DNA from: Paenibacillus sp. E222
GTDB taxonomy: Bacteria > Bacillota > Bacilli > Paenibacillales > Paenibacillaceae
Direction: 5' to 3'
NCBI RefSeq assembly: GCF_013401555.1
Contig: NZ_CP058552.1
Span: forward strand, 2,356,001 to 2,420,000
Length of the DNA: 64,000 bases
Position 1 is the first letter of the stretch, and each line of letters starts with the position of its first letter. Positions 1 to 9,256 of the stretch are shown here, piece after piece. The position numbers were made by a program, and so were the translations under genes. The notes beneath the pieces are model-generated. The model saw only the letters and a list, made by a program, of their open reading frames with translations, had not been told where the DNA came from and did not search any database.

Positions 1-2532
1 CTGATTGGTGTTGTCGAACTGGCTTCATTTGAAGGGTTCACCAATTTGCATACACAGTTGTTCTCACAGCTGATTATGAATCTGGGCGTCATTCTCAACA
101 ACGTTCGTCGTCGTTTGCGAGTGGAAGAACTGCTGCGTGAATCCCAGGCGCTCACAGAGGAATTGCAGGTGCAGTCTGAAGAGCTTCAGACACAGCAAGA
201 GGAATTGCGCCGTTCTAATGAAAATCTGGAAGAACAGACGGGAGCTCTCAAACGTTCTGAAGAGCTGTTACAGCGTCAACAGGAAGAATTAGAGCACTTT
301 AATACCGAACTGATTGCCAAGACTCGCGCACTGGAAGAACAGGTTCGTGAAGTGGAAGAGAAGAACGACGAGATTGAGAAAACCAAAACCCAGTTGGAAC
401 AGCAAGCGATGCAATTGTCGATGACAAGCAAGTACAAGTCGGAATTTTTGGCAAACATGTCGCATGAACTGCGTACACCCCTTAACAGTCTTCTGATCCT
501 GTCCCAATTGTTATCGGAGAACAAGGATGGAAACCTGAGTGTTAAACAGCAGGAGTATGCTCAGACGATCTATATGTCCGGTGCGGACTTGCTGAAAATG
601 ATTGATGAAATTTTGGATCTGTCCAAAGTGGATGCAGGCAAAATGGATATCAATTATGAAACGATGCGGATGGAAGAACTGACCAGCTTTGTTCAACAGA
701 ATTTTGGCCCGATGGCGAATAAAAAAGAACTCAGCCTGAACATTGAGTTCGACAATAATTTGCCGGAATGGGTATATACCGACAGCCATCGCGTTAAACA
801 GATTTTGCGGAATCTGTTGTCGAACGCGTTCAAGTTTACCAACCGGGGATCTGTAAGCCTGATTGGACGGAAGATGAAGAAAGAAGATCTTCCTGGGTAT
901 CTGAATACGAACCAGGAATATGTAGGCTTCACCGTGAAGGATACCGGGATTGGAATTCCTTCCGACAAGACGGATCTGATCTTTGAAGCATTCCAGCAGG
1001 TGGACGGTACAACCAGCCGTAAATATGGTGGAACGGGTCTGGGTTTGTCCATAAGTCGCGAACTTGCCCGTCTGCTTGGGGGAGCTATTCAGGTAGAGTC
1101 TTCCGAAGGTGTGGGCAGCAGCTTTACCTTGTTCCTGCCGGATAATCACGAAGAGGAAGTTCAGGTGGACGACGCGGCAAGAGAAGCTGCTGCTTCTTCT
1201 GAGATTGATAAGTCAGTAAGAGACTCACGGACGATGCGTTCGGGCAGACAGACCGTACTGACACCTGACCCGGAAAGCATTTCAATTATGGAGCTGCCTC
1301 CATCCGACTCACCTGTACCTGTAATATTGGAGGATGATCAGGAAAACCTCTTGGAAGGTGACAAAATTATACTCATCATTGAGGACGATGTGAATTTTGC
1401 GCACATTTTAATGGATATGGCGAGAGGCAGAGGATTTAAGGCTATTGTGGCGCTTCAGGGAGACAAAGGACTCGAAATGGCCCGTCAATATTTGCCGGAT
1501 GCGATCATCCTCGATATTCAGTTGCCTGTGATGGATGGCTGGACGATTCTGGGTGAGCTGAAAAGCAGCTCGGCGACACGTCATATCCCGGTACATGTTA
1601 TTTCGGTAATTGATGATATGAAGCAAGGGTTGATGATGGGTGCCATTGCTTATTTGAAAAAACCTTCCAGTAAAGATTCGCTGGATAAAGCTTTCTCGCA
1701 TATCGAATCCTATACAGAAAATCAACTGAAACGTCTATTGATTGTGGAAGATGATGAAATACAGCGGAAAGCCATCATTGAACTGATCGGCCACGATGAT
1801 GTCGCTATTACAGCAGTGTCCACTGGCAGTGAAGCCTTGAATGAATTGCACAGCCAACGCTATGACTGCATGGTTCTGGACTTGATGCTGACAGATATGA
1901 CCGGATTCGAGCTGCTTGACCAGATTCGGGACGATCAGTATCTGAATGATCTGCCAATCATTATTTATACAGGTAAAGAGCTGGACAGCAAAGAAGAGAT
2001 GAAGCTTCGCAAATACGCAGAGTCCATTATCATCAAGGACGTGAAATCACCTGAACGTCTGCTCGATGAGACGACCTTGTTCTTGCACCGGGTAGAAGCT
2101 AACCTGCCGGAAGACAAACGTCGAATTCTGCAGAAGCTGCATAACAAGGAAACCTTGTTTGAAGGAAAGAAAATATTGTTAGTGGATGACGACATCCGTA
2201 ATGTATTTGCCCTTTCAAGCGTGCTTGAAGGTTATCGCATGGATGTCACATTTGCGGAGAACGGTCGTGAAGCTTTGGAGATTCTGGATAAAAACCCGGA
2301 AATCGATCTGGTATTAATGGACATGATGATGCCGGAAATGGACGGTTATGAGGCGATGACACGGATCAGACAGATACCGAAATTCGAAAAACTGCCAATT
2401 ATCGCCTTAACCGCAAAAGCGATGAAAGAGGATCGAGGCAAGTGTATTGAGGCTGGAGCATCCGATTATGTAAAAAAACCGATCCAAACGGATCAATTGT
2501 TATCCCTGATGCGGGTATGGCTGTATTCGTAA
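1..2532 (+). CDS. Hybrid sensor histidine kinase with three receiver domains, RsbK-like (5' end cut by window)
   Basis: The frame is open from base 1, so the N-terminus lies outside the window. Numbering from base 1, the first ~38 residues look like the end of a GAF domain. A long Glu/Gln-rich coiled coil (about 40-140) follows, then a HisKA domain with phospho-acceptor H155 in NMSHELRTP, and a HATPase domain with DTGIGIP and GGTGLGLSIS. Three receiver domains carry likely phospho-acceptors D505, D627 and D774. It probably starts a phosphorelay by autophosphorylation and may itself be modified by the CheR-type methyltransferase encoded next. Being first in a run that ends in rsbV-rsbW-sigB, it resembles RsbK of the B. 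cereus group. The kinase assignment is certain; the RsbK role is inferred. Confidence 0.93.
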   Translation: MIGVVELASFEGFTNLHTQLFSQLIMNLGVILNNVRRRLRVEELLRESQALTEELQVQSEELQTQQEELRRSNENLEEQTGALKRSEELLQRQQEELEHFNTELIAKTRALEEQVREVEEKNDEIEKTKTQLEQQAMQLSMTSKYKSEFLANMSHELRTPLNSLLILSQLLSENKDGNLSVKQQEYAQTIYMSGADLLKMIDEILDLSKVDAGKMDINYETMRMEELTSFVQQNFGPMANKKELSLNIEFDNNLPEWVYTDSHRVKQILRNLLSNAFKFTNRGSVSLIGRKMKKEDLPGYLNTNQEYVGFTVKDTGIGIPSDKTDLIFEAFQQVDGTTSRKYGGTGLGLSISRELARLLGGAIQVESSEGVGSSFTLFLPDNHEEEVQVDDAAREAAASSEIDKSVRDSRTMRSGRQTVLTPDPESISIMELPPSDSPVPVILEDDQENLLEGDKIILIIEDDVNFAHILMDMARGRGFKAIVALQGDKGLEMARQYLPDAIILDIQLPVMDGWTILGELKSSSATRHIPVHVISVIDDMKQGLMMGAIAYLKKPSSKDSLDKAFSHIESYTENQLKRLLIVEDDEIQRKAIIELIGHDDVAITAVSTGSEALNELHSQRYDCMVLDLMLTDMTGFELLDQIRDDQYLNDLPIIIYTGKELDSKEEMKLRKYAESIIIKDVKSPERLLDETTLFLHRVEANLPEDKRRILQKLHNKETLFEGKKILLVDDDIRNVFALSSVLEGYRMDVTFAENGREALEILDKNPEIDLVLMDMMMPEMDGYEAMTRIRQIPKFEKLPIIALTAKAMKEDRGKCIEAGASDYVKKPIQTDQLLSLMRVWLYS

Positions 2533-2603
2533 CCCGATAGTTTGGGTAATGAAGGACAATACATCTATTACGCAAGTAACAAATGAAGAAGTGGAGAGAA
2601 AAT

Positions 2604-3476
2604 ATGACACCGTGGGAACCTACCGAGGCGGAGGCAGAATCGATCCGCATGCCGCAAGATGAAGAGCGTGAACTGATCGAGATCGAGTTGCTATTGGAAG
2701 GTATGCACCGTTTATATGGATATGATTTCAGGAACTACGCATTACCGTCGTTAAGACGCAGAATCTGGCATTACGTACATGCCGAAGGATTGAAGACCAT
2801 TTCTGGTTTACAGGAAAGGGTGCTGCATGACCGTTCTGTATTTGATCGTTTTGTACAGAATTTGTCCATCCCTGTAACGGAAATGTTTCGTGATCCATCT
2901 TTGTTTCGATTCTTCAGGGAACAGATTATTCCTATACTGAGGACTTATCCATACATCCGGATATGGCATGCTGGCTGTTCTACAGGGGAAGAAGTCTATT
3001 CCATGGCGATTATGCTGCATGAGGAAGGACTGTACGACAAGGCAAGAATATACGCAACCGATATGAACGATCGCTCATTGCAGCAGGCCAAGGAAGGCGT
3101 ATATGGCATTGAGAAAATGAAATTATATACTACAAATTATCTGGAAGCCGGGGGCACCCGTGCATTCTCGGAGTATTACACCGCGAAATATAATTCCGTT
3201 ATATTTCATCCTTATCTACGGAAAAATATTATTTTTGCCGAACATAATTTGGCAACAGACCGGTCATTTAACGAGTTTAATGTAATCTTCTGCCGCAATG
3301 TCATGATTTATTTCAATGATGAATTGCGAAACCATGTGCACGGACTTTTTCATGAAAGTTTGAGCCACTTCGGCATCCTAGTTCTGGGGTCTAAAGAATC
3401 GATACATTTTACGGAATTCAGCGATGCCTACGAGCCGTTAGACCGGACGGAAAAAATATACCGGAAGATTAAATAG
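2604..3476 (+). CDS. CheR-type protein-glutamate O-methyltransferase (RsbM-like)
   Basis: A 290-residue CheR-family enzyme that transfers a methyl group from S-adenosylmethionine to glutamate side chains. The N-terminal helical part (about 1-90) precedes a SAM-binding fold with HAGCSTGEE around G124 and the family motif FCRNVMIYF near residue 231. An in-frame ATG lies 21 bases upstream, but GGAGAGA at 2593-2599 is correctly spaced only for the ATG at 2604. There are no chemotaxis genes nearby; it sits between two hybrid kinases in the sigma-factor cluster. The B. cereus RsbM protein, which methylates the kinase RsbK, has the same family and context, so that role is the best inference. Methylation sites in the neighbouring kinase coiled coil are possible but not demonstrated. 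Confidence 0.9.
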   Translation: MTPWEPTEAEAESIRMPQDEERELIEIELLLEGMHRLYGYDFRNYALPSLRRRIWHYVHAEGLKTISGLQERVLHDRSVFDRFVQNLSIPVTEMFRDPSLFRFFREQIIPILRTYPYIRIWHAGCSTGEEVYSMAIMLHEEGLYDKARIYATDMNDRSLQQAKEGVYGIEKMKLYTTNYLEAGGTRAFSEYYTAKYNSVIFHPYLRKNIIFAEHNLATDRSFNEFNVIFCRNVMIYFNDELRNHVHGLFHESLSHFGILVLGSKESIHFTEFSDAYEPLDRTEKIYRKIK

Positions 3477-3492
3477 GGGGTTAGGCTTAGTC

Positions 3493-5169
3493 ATGGGGCT
3501 CAATGAACCAATCCACATATTATTGGTAGATGACCGCCCCGAGAACCTGCTCGCTCTCGAAGCGGTTCTGGAATCGGAACAGTACAAGCTCGTCAAGGCA
3601 ACCTCCGGGGAAGAGGCACTTCGCTGTTTGCTGAAAGACGAATTTGCGGTCATTGTGCTGGATGTGCAGATGCCTGGGATGGACGGAATTGAGACAGCAA
3701 AGTTAATTAAGGCGCGTGACAAGTCCAAGGACGTGCCGATTATTTTCATCTCTGCAAATAGCAGAGAGGCAGAGCATTTATTTGCAGGTTATTCCGCAGG
3801 GGCCATTGATTATATGGTCAAGCCATTTATCCCTCAGATTTTGAAATCCAAAATCGAGGGCTTTGTAGAAATGTTTATCACGAATAAACGTTTGAAAACA
3901 CAGACGATGCTGCTGCATCAAAAGACGCAGGAACTGGAGAAAATGAATCAGCAGCTCATTCAGGCCAAAGAGGAAGCGGAAATCGCGGCAAACGCGAAGA
4001 CCGAGTTCCTTGCCATGATGAGTCATGAGATTCGCACGCCGATGAATGGTGTTATCGGTATGGTTGATCTGTTGATGGAAACGGATCTGAAGGAAGATCA
4101 GAAGGAATACGCGGACATTGTTCGTCGCAGTGCCGATGCACTCGTTACGGTGATTAACGATATTCTTGATTTCACCAAGATGGAATCCGGCAAAATGGAG
4201 CTTGAAGAGCATCCGTTCGAACTTGTTTCCTGTATTCGTGAAGTGCTGAGACTGTTCACGGTAGAAGCTGGCAAAAAGAATATTGAGCTGGAATATTTCC
4301 TGGAAGATTCGGTACCCGAGCTGATCTATGGAGATATGGCTAGGCTGCGCCAGGTCTTGTTGAATCTGATTGCCAATGCGATCAAGTTCACGGACCATGG
4401 CGGCGTGTATCTGATCGTATCCGTTAATGAGGAAAAAGACGGGCGAATGACGCTGGAGTTTGCTGTAAAAGATACAGGAATAGGTATAGCACCAGATAAA
4501 GTAAACCGTCTGTTTCAGCCGTTTTCCCAACTGGATACATCCATGACGCGCAAGTATGGTGGAACCGGTCTGGGGCTCGCTATATGCAAAACGCTCGTCG
4601 AAATGATGGGTGGTCAGATATATCTGGATACATCGGAACTGCGTGGTGCAACGTTTGTATTTACCATTCAGGCGCAGCGGTATGTCGAGAAGGAGCTGAC
4701 GACAGGTATGGGGGAAGATCAGCTTACGGACATTAAAAAAAATGATGAAATGCATCCAAGCGTATTAATTGTCGATGATCACCCTATTAATCAGAAGCTG
4801 ATGTCCATTATGCTGGGCAAGCTTGGACTCATCGCAGATATCGCTGAAGATGGCAAGAAAGCGCTGGAGATGGTTCTGGCGAACCGCAATTATGACTATA
4901 TATTTATGGACTTACAAATGCCCGTGATGGATGGATTGGAGTGTACTCGCAGAATTCGTGAGAGCCTTCCTCAAGACCAGCAGCCGGTTATTGTAGCAAT
5001 GACCGCCAATGTCATGGATGGTATTCAACAGCGCTGTTCCACTGTAGGTATGGACGATTACATCAGCAAACCTGTGAAAATGGGCAATGTGAAACAGAAG
5101 TTGTCCCGATTTCAGGAAGAAAGGCAATTGTTCAAATCCAATAGATCGGCCATAAATCAGGCTAATTGA
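3493..5169 (+). CDS. Response regulator / hybrid histidine kinase (REC-HisKA-HATPase-REC)
   Basis: A soluble 558-residue kinase with no membrane segment. An N-terminal receiver (acceptor D57 in [10 protein letters not shown]) is joined by a coiled coil (about 130-165) to a HisKA domain with H178 in MMSHEIRTP. The HATPase domain has [10 protein letters not shown] and GGTGLGLAI, and a C-terminal receiver has D473 in [10 protein letters not shown]. The layout suggests an intermediate in a phosphorelay, receiving phosphate on its first receiver and passing signal on. It starts 16 bases after the methyltransferase and precedes rsbV by 86 bases, so it probably belongs to the same functional unit. 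It has no output domain of its own, so its target is likely one of the neighbours or a phosphatase encoded elsewhere. Confidence 0.92.
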   Translation: MGLNEPIHILLVDDRPENLLALEAVLESEQYKLVKATSGEEALRCLLKDEFAVIVLDVQMPGMDGIETAKLIKARDKSKDVPIIFISANSREAEHLFAGYSAGAIDYMVKPFIPQILKSKIEGFVEMFITNKRLKTQTMLLHQKTQELEKMNQQLIQAKEEAEIAANAKTEFLAMMSHEIRTPMNGVIGMVDLLMETDLKEDQKEYADIVRRSADALVTVINDILDFTKMESGKMELEEHPFELVSCIREVLRLFTVEAGKKNIELEYFLEDSVPELIYGDMARLRQVLLNLIANAIKFTDHGGVYLIVSVNEEKDGRMTLEFAVKDTGIGIAPDKVNRLFQPFSQLDTSMTRKYGGTGLGLAICKTLVEMMGGQIYLDTSELRGATFVFTIQAQRYVEKELTTGMGEDQLTDIKKNDEMHPSVLIVDDHPINQKLMSIMLGKLGLIADIAEDGKKALEMVLANRNYDYIFMDLQMPVMDGLECTRRIRESLPQDQQPVIVAMTANVMDGIQQRCSTVGMDDYISKPVKMGNVKQKLSRFQEERQLFKSNRSAINQAN

Positions 5170-5191
5170 AATATTTGCTAATTCGATTACT

Positions 5192-5217
5192 GTTTCATAT
5201 GGGCTGTAGATGGGTTA
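5192..5217 (+). promoter_or_regulatory. Candidate SigB-type promoter of the rsbV-rsbW-sigB operon
   Basis: GTTTCA at 5192-5197 and GGGTTA at 5212-5217 are separated by 14 bases. The B. subtilis SigB consensus is GTTTAA-N12-15-GGGTAT. The match is 5/6 and 4/6 and lies about 40 bases before the rsbV start, the position expected for autoregulation of a sigB operon. Confidence 0.5.
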
Positions 5218-5255
5218 TTAGGTAAAGAAACCATTGATCAGGAGAGAGATGTCTA

Positions 5256-5594
5256 ATGAATACAAATAAAAATGAAAAATTCAATGCAAGAACAGAAACA
5301 CATGACGGCGTATGCACGGTGTATCTGACTGGCGAACTGGATTTGTCGGTTGCTCCTGAATTCCGTTTGGTAATGGAGCCCTTAGTGGACAACAAGGAAC
5401 AAGATTTGATCATTAACATGCAAGATTTGAAGTACATTGATAGTACAGGAATTGGTATCCTGTTATCTGTTCTGAAAGCACGGCATGGAATGGAAGCTCG
5501 CTTTGAAGTACAGGAAGTTCCTGCGCAAATTCAGAAACTTTTTGATATGACGGGTATTGCCAAATTCTTTGTCTCACAGAAGAATTCCCAATAG
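5256..5594 (+). CDS. rsbV: Anti-sigma factor antagonist (STAS domain), RsbV-like
   Basis: A 112-residue STAS-domain protein. In partner switching, the unphosphorylated antagonist binds the anti-sigma kinase and frees the sigma factor; phosphorylation of one serine by the kinase turns it off. The phosphorylatable serine is probably S63 in YIDSTGIGILLS, the conserved site of RsbV and SpoIIAA. GGAGAGAG precedes the ATG. The next gene is its kinase partner (18 bases away) and then the sigma factor. Gene order and length match B. subtilis rsbV more than spoIIAA, whose operon encodes SpoIIAB and SigF, but sequence alone does not fully exclude another antagonist paralogue. Confidence 0.88.
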   Translation: MNTNKNEKFNARTETHDGVCTVYLTGELDLSVAPEFRLVMEPLVDNKEQDLIINMQDLKYIDSTGIGILLSVLKARHGMEARFEVQEVPAQIQKLFDMTGIAKFFVSQKNSQ

Positions 5595-5612
5595 GAAAGG
5601 ATCGAAAAAGGA

Positions 5613-6065
5613 ATGAATGCAGAAGTTCAAAGAGTCACCCTTAATTTACCGGCGACAGCTGATTACGTTGATATTGTAAGGCTCAATTTATATGGTGTTG
5701 CGTCCAAAATGGGATTTTCTTATGAGGACATTGAGGATATGAAGGTTGCTGTATCCGAGGCTTGTAACAACTCTGTACTGTATGCTTACTCACACGAAGG
5801 CGGCATGGTTGAGGTTGTGTTCGAAGTGGATAGTGACACGCTGGCTATCACCGTCAAAGATGAAGGAGCCAGCTTCGAGAACATTAACCCGGCGGTATCC
5901 CGTTCAGGCCTTCACGACAAAGAGCTGACAGATGCCCAAATCGGTGGACTTGGATTTTACCTGATGCAAGCTCTGATGGACGATGTCAGTGTGGAAAGTG
6001 AGACGGGCAAAGGTACGAAAGTAGTACTCGTAAAACGTCTTGCAAGAAGTGAGGAGAAAGTATGA
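5613..6065 (+). CDS. rsbW: Anti-sigma factor serine kinase, RsbW-like
   Basis: A 150-residue GHKL-type ATPase. It holds the sigma factor inactive and phosphorylates RsbV on serine. The ATP-binding N box is seen as VSEACNNSVLYAY, followed by a VKDEGASFE segment and GGLGFYLMQALMD corresponding to the G1/G2 region. AAAGGATCGAAAAAGG upstream provides the ribosome site. Its stop overlaps the start of the sigma gene by four bases (ATGA), a sign of translational coupling that keeps anti-sigma and sigma in balance. Confidence 0.9.
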   Translation: MNAEVQRVTLNLPATADYVDIVRLNLYGVASKMGFSYEDIEDMKVAVSEACNNSVLYAYSHEGGMVEVVFEVDSDTLAITVKDEGASFENINPAVSRSGLHDKELTDAQIGGLGFYLMQALMDDVSVESETGKGTKVVLVKRLARSEEKV

Positions 6066-6835
6066 ATGAAAAAGTGACTCCCCCAGAGTCCATGTCTGAA
6101 GCTATAGGTTTGATCTGGGAATACCAGCAAACCCAGGATAACGAAATTGCAACAGTTCTTATCCGCAAATATGAACCGATGGTGAAGATGGCAGCAGGTA
6201 AAATTGCGCGGAATCGACCCGATCTGTATGAGGATTTGTATCAGACCGGGCAGATGGCTCTGATTCGTTTGCTGAAGCAATACGATATCAATCTCGGTAT
6301 TCCGTTTGAACCTTATGCCATGAAGAGTATGATCGGTCATATGAAAAATTATTTGAGGGACAAGTCCTGGTATATTCAGGTGCCCCGCAGAATTAAGGAA
6401 AAGGGAGCACTTGTCCAGCATGCCATTGATGAATTGACAGTGAAGCTGGAGCGTTCACCAGGTGTGAACGAGATTGCTGAATACCTTGATTTAACCCCTG
6501 AGGAAACCATCGAAGTCTTGGCTGGTCGGGAATGTTACCACTATGTGTCACTGGATTCTCCGCTATCACAGGATGAGAGTGCAGCTACTTTGGGTGAACT
6601 GATCAGTTCTGATGTGAATGACTTCGATTCGGTTGAGAAGCGGATGGACTTGCAGCAGGCATTGGGACAGTTGAAGGAACAGGAACAAAAGGTGCTTATT
6701 TTGGCATTTCAGGATGGTCAGTCGCAGCGGGCAATTGCTCAGAAACTGGGAGTATCCCAAATGAGTGTATCCCGTATCCAGAAGCGAGCCACTGAGAAAT
6801 TAAAACAGATTATGTCGAACGCTTCATTATTATGA
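6062..6835 (+). CDS. sigB: RNA polymerase sigma factor of the SigB/SigF/SigG family
   Basis: A 257-residue group 3 sigma-70 factor. Region 2 spans roughly residues 30-105, including YEDLYQTGQMALIRLLKQYD. Region 3 follows, with ERSPGVNEIAEYLDLTPEE, and region 4 ends the protein with the helix-turn-helix QRAIAQKLGVSQMSVSRIQ. It directs core polymerase to general-stress promoters once RsbV titrates RsbW. The ATG overlaps the rsbW stop and GTGAGGAGAAAG provides a good ribosome site. The two upstream genes and the absence of sporulation markers favour SigB over SigF or SigG. A terminator follows. Confidence 0.88.
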   Translation: MNEKVTPPESMSEAIGLIWEYQQTQDNEIATVLIRKYEPMVKMAAGKIARNRPDLYEDLYQTGQMALIRLLKQYDINLGIPFEPYAMKSMIGHMKNYLRDKSWYIQVPRRIKEKGALVQHAIDELTVKLERSPGVNEIAEYLDLTPEETIEVLAGRECYHYVSLDSPLSQDESAATLGELISSDVNDFDSVEKRMDLQQALGQLKEQEQKVLILAFQDGQSQRAIAQKLGVSQMSVSRIQKRATEKLKQIMSNASLL

Positions 6836-6872
6836 GATGCAGATCAGTGATGATATTGAGCACGGCATAAAG

Positions 6873-6916
6873 AAGGACACGTGATTCCAATGGAATGCAT
6901 ACGTGTCCTTTTTTGG
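6873..6916 (+). terminator. Rho-independent terminator of the sigB operon
   Basis: AAGGACACGT and ACGTGTCCTT form a perfect 10-bp stem followed by a T run. Confidence 0.9.
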
Positions 6917-6967
6917 GATCAATGATTTCTTAAATGAACAGTATGAATGCAGGAGTGGATGTTTGTG

Positions 6968-7993
6968 ATGGTGGATCAAGTCAAGCTGGAAGCGCGTCGG
7001 GACAAGGCTACCTACTCAGACCATTGGGAATGGTGGGATTGGGTGGCACCGGATCAGGAGAGCATGGCTGACGCCCTGGAGGAACTAACGAACGCATTTC
7101 CAGAGATGCAGTACTGGCTTCGCAAAATACCGGAGGTAGAGTCCAACTACCTGTCCGTCCGCTTCATGAACGGCACGGAGCCCGTGATATTCGGGTCATT
7201 ATTATATGCAGTTAAGAATGAAAGAAACGATCAACGTAAAGATAATCAGATGTTTTTCTATGTGGATCAAGAAAGACTGGTTACCTTGAACGTAGATGAC
7301 AATACCAGAGGCATTATGAACACAGGTGAACGTGCCGCCATGTTACAACAGTGCAGTGAAGCCCGGGACGGCATGTTTGTGCTCTTTCGTGCGATATTGC
7401 ATTATTACCATGTGGGTATGGATCATTTTGAAATGAATCTGAGGGAATTGGAGCGGACGATGGAATCCCGCAATGCTCGCACGTTGATGGATCAGATACT
7501 TGCGGCCAGATTTGAGCTCCTGTATTGGAGCAACCTGTTCATTCCGTATTCTGAGCTGATGGCCGCCGCCAGGGAAGCCTACCTGGATGAATTGAAAGAG
7601 AATCGTTTTTTTCAGCAGCTTCAGCACCGGATCGAACGGATGGAACGTTTGTTCAAACATTATGAAACAGAGATTGATACACTGATCTCCATTGATAATG
7701 CCATTTCAGGAGTGCGGGGCAATGAGATTATGAAGACGCTGACCCTTGTGACCTCGGTATTCACGCCCGCAACGGCTGCAGGAGCCATATGGGGAATGAA
7801 CTTCGAGAATTTACCTTGGATCGACAAAACATGGGGTGTGGTACTCGTCCTTGCACTCATAATCATTAGCATGATCGGCATGTATGTATGGATGATGATG
7901 AAGGGCTGGACAGGGGATTTGCTTAAAGTGAAGGCCTCTCAGCCGTCGGCCAAAGAAACAGAGAAGCGTGCCAATGGCAAACGAAGGCGATGA
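6968..7993 (+). CDS. CorA-family divalent cation transporter
   Basis: A 341-residue CorA-type channel that would carry magnesium or related divalent cations across the cytoplasmic membrane as a pentamer. The long acidic N-terminal part (1-265) is the cytoplasmic funnel. The signature GMN is at residues 276-278 (WGMNFENLPW), with membrane helices just before it and at VVLVLALIIISMIGMYVW. The tail is basic. The start at 6968 is chosen because AGGAGTGG at 6951-6958 is nine bases upstream; an in-frame ATG at 6947 has no ribosome site. It appears monocistronic. No M-box riboswitch was recognised in the short leader. Confidence 0.88.
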   Translation: MVDQVKLEARRDKATYSDHWEWWDWVAPDQESMADALEELTNAFPEMQYWLRKIPEVESNYLSVRFMNGTEPVIFGSLLYAVKNERNDQRKDNQMFFYVDQERLVTLNVDDNTRGIMNTGERAAMLQQCSEARDGMFVLFRAILHYYHVGMDHFEMNLRELERTMESRNARTLMDQILAARFELLYWSNLFIPYSELMAAAREAYLDELKENRFFQQLQHRIERMERLFKHYETEIDTLISIDNAISGVRGNEIMKTLTLVTSVFTPATAAGAIWGMNFENLPWIDKTWGVVLVLALIIISMIGMYVWMMMKGWTGDLLKVKASQPSAKETEKRANGKRRR

Positions 7994-8018
7994 CTTTGCA
8001 AGCCTCACCCTGTACCTT

Positions 8019-8384
8019 TTATTTTTTATAATCTTCAATGTATCCCAGTAAGTCAGCGATATATTGTCCCACAATCGGCATGTTCACGAATTGACTGAGA
8101 ATAAAAGCGAGCAGACCAAGAACGACGAAGGTCCCTACCGTCAAACCCAAACCACGTGCCATACCAGCGGTAAAGTTGGTAATGATGCGTTTTTTGGGAC
8201 TGCTGTAGTTTTCGATAATATCCTTGATTTGAGATTTTTCCAGACTGTCTGCAATCTGATCCAGCCGTGTGTTCAGACGTTTGACCTCATGACGCAATTC
8301 AAAAGGGTGTTCGCTGGTATCATACTGTTGTGCGGGTTTTGCTCCGGTAATAGGCGTATTGCCATTCATTGTGACTTTACTCAT
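8019..8384 (-). CDS. DUF5665-like small membrane protein
   Basis: A 121-residue protein with a cytoplasmic N-terminal half carrying a short coiled coil (HEVKRLNTRLDQIADSLEK), a KKRIITNFTAGMARGLG segment, then a hydrophobic helix (TVGTFVVLGLLAFILSQFV) and a short tail. This matches what I recall of the DUF5665 family, whose function is unknown. AAAGGAGGA lies upstream of the ATG. It is the most downstream of three small membrane-protein genes on this strand, but a terminator separates it from ytxH, so it is likely transcribed separately. Confidence 0.75.
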   Translation of the reverse strand: MSKVTMNGNTPITGAKPAQQYDTSEHPFELRHEVKRLNTRLDQIADSLEKSQIKDIIENYSSPKKRIITNFTAGMARGLGLTVGTFVVLGLLAFILSQFVNMPIVGQYIADLLGYIEDYKK

Positions 8385-8414
8385 GTTCTTCCTCCTTTAA
8401 TCTCGCAGTGGATA

Positions 8415-8448
8415 AAAAATAGCCAGCTGGAATACAGCTGGCTATTGG
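8415..8448 (-). terminator. Rho-independent terminator after the YtxH-like gene
   Basis: On the minus strand AATAGCCAGCTG pairs with CAGCTGGCTATT around a five-base loop and runs into T residues. Confidence 0.85.
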
Positions 8449-8465
8449 TTACTCGATCCAAAGCC

Positions 8466-8873
8466 TTACAGGCTGGTCGAGTTTATTTCTTTACGTACAT
8501 CTTCCTTGGCTTCTACGGAAGCAGTTGCCACTTCTTCCGATGCTTTGGATGCTTCATTCGCCACATCAGCGGAAGCTTTTCTTACGGAGTCCATAACGTC
8601 ATTACGTCCTTGGTTTACCGTTTTTGCAATATCAGAAGTTTTGGAAGAGACCGTTTTAGCCAGTTCGGAAGCTTTATCACCAACAACCGCTGCAACTTCT
8701 TTTGTGCGATCTGTTACGATCCCCACTTTCTCGGAAAGGTCACCACGCAATTCGCGTCCTGGTTTAGGGGCAAAGAGTAGTGCTGCAGCTGCTCCCAGCA
8801 AACCTCCGATGAAAATTCCTTTGGCGAAAGTGGAACCGCTTTGTACAGGATATTGTTCTTCTGCTTTATTCAT
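8466..8873 (-). CDS. YtxH-domain general stress-type protein
   Basis: A 135-residue protein with the YtxH signature: a single glycine-rich membrane helix (FAKGIFIGGLLGAAAALLFA) followed by PKPGRELR and a long Ala/Lys/Glu-rich amphipathic tail of about 90 residues that resembles LEA-like proteins. B. subtilis YtxH is a SigB-dependent general stress protein, but its molecular role is not known. AAAGGAGTG is the ribosome site. It follows a GlsB-like gene on the same strand at 63 bases and ends at a strong terminator, so the two are probably co-transcribed stress genes. Confidence 0.85.
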   Translation of the reverse strand: MNKAEEQYPVQSGSTFAKGIFIGGLLGAAAALLFAPKPGRELRGDLSEKVGIVTDRTKEVAAVVGDKASELAKTVSSKTSDIAKTVNQGRNDVMDSVRKASADVANEASKASEEVATASVEAKEDVRKEINSTSL

Positions 8874-8936
8874 GTCAAATCACTCCTTCTTTAATTTAAG
8901 AAACGGATACGAAACAACGAACACCTTGTTAACCGA

Positions 8937-9194
8937 TCAGGCAGCCTGTCTGAATAGTCTGGACACAAGCCCTAGCAAAAAGACAAAGACTGCTGTACCA
9001 ATGATGGCAGGAATTACGGCAAAGTTACCGATGACTGGTCCCCAGTTACCAAGCAAGAGTGCTCCCAGCCAGGCTCCGGCAAATCCGGCAACCATTGCAC
9101 CGATAATTCCTCCAGGCATGTTATGACCGGCAAGTGCATCACCGATTACACCGATAATGATGGCCATCACAATGCTGATAATAATACCCCACAT
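8937..9194 (-). CDS. GlsB/YeaQ/YmgE-family stress-response membrane protein
   Basis: An 85-residue, very hydrophobic protein with three predicted membrane helices and the family feature of repeated glycines (GVIGDALAGHNMPGGIIGAMVAG is only partly quoted here: GDALAGHNMPGG). The family, also called transglycosylase-associated proteins, is stress-inducible in many bacteria without a proven activity. AAGGAGGCGG precedes the ATG. A candidate SigB-like promoter lies 60-90 bases upstream, which fits with the sigB operon 3 kb away. Confidence 0.85.
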   Translation of the reverse strand: MWGIIISIVMAIIIGVIGDALAGHNMPGGIIGAMVAGFAGAWLGALLLGNWGPVIGNFAVIPAIIGTAVFVFLLGLVSRLFRQAA

Positions 9195-9256
9195 AACAAC
9201 CGCCTCCTTGTGCTTGATGTAGGATGGTGTCTGTTCGCGTTTGCTTACTTCGTATA

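Noticed and set aside
3778..4755. 325-codon minus-strand frame opposite the second hybrid kinase
   Set aside because: It mirrors the conserved kinase domains on the other strand and has no ribosome site.
6968..7993. Transcript leader of the CorA gene as a magnesium riboswitch
   Set aside because: The leader after the sigB terminator is only about 50 bases, too short for an M-box.
8064..8780. 238-codon plus-strand frame across the DUF5665 and YtxH genes
   Set aside because: Both genes on the minus strand have strong ribosome sites and family matches; the plus frame crosses a terminator.
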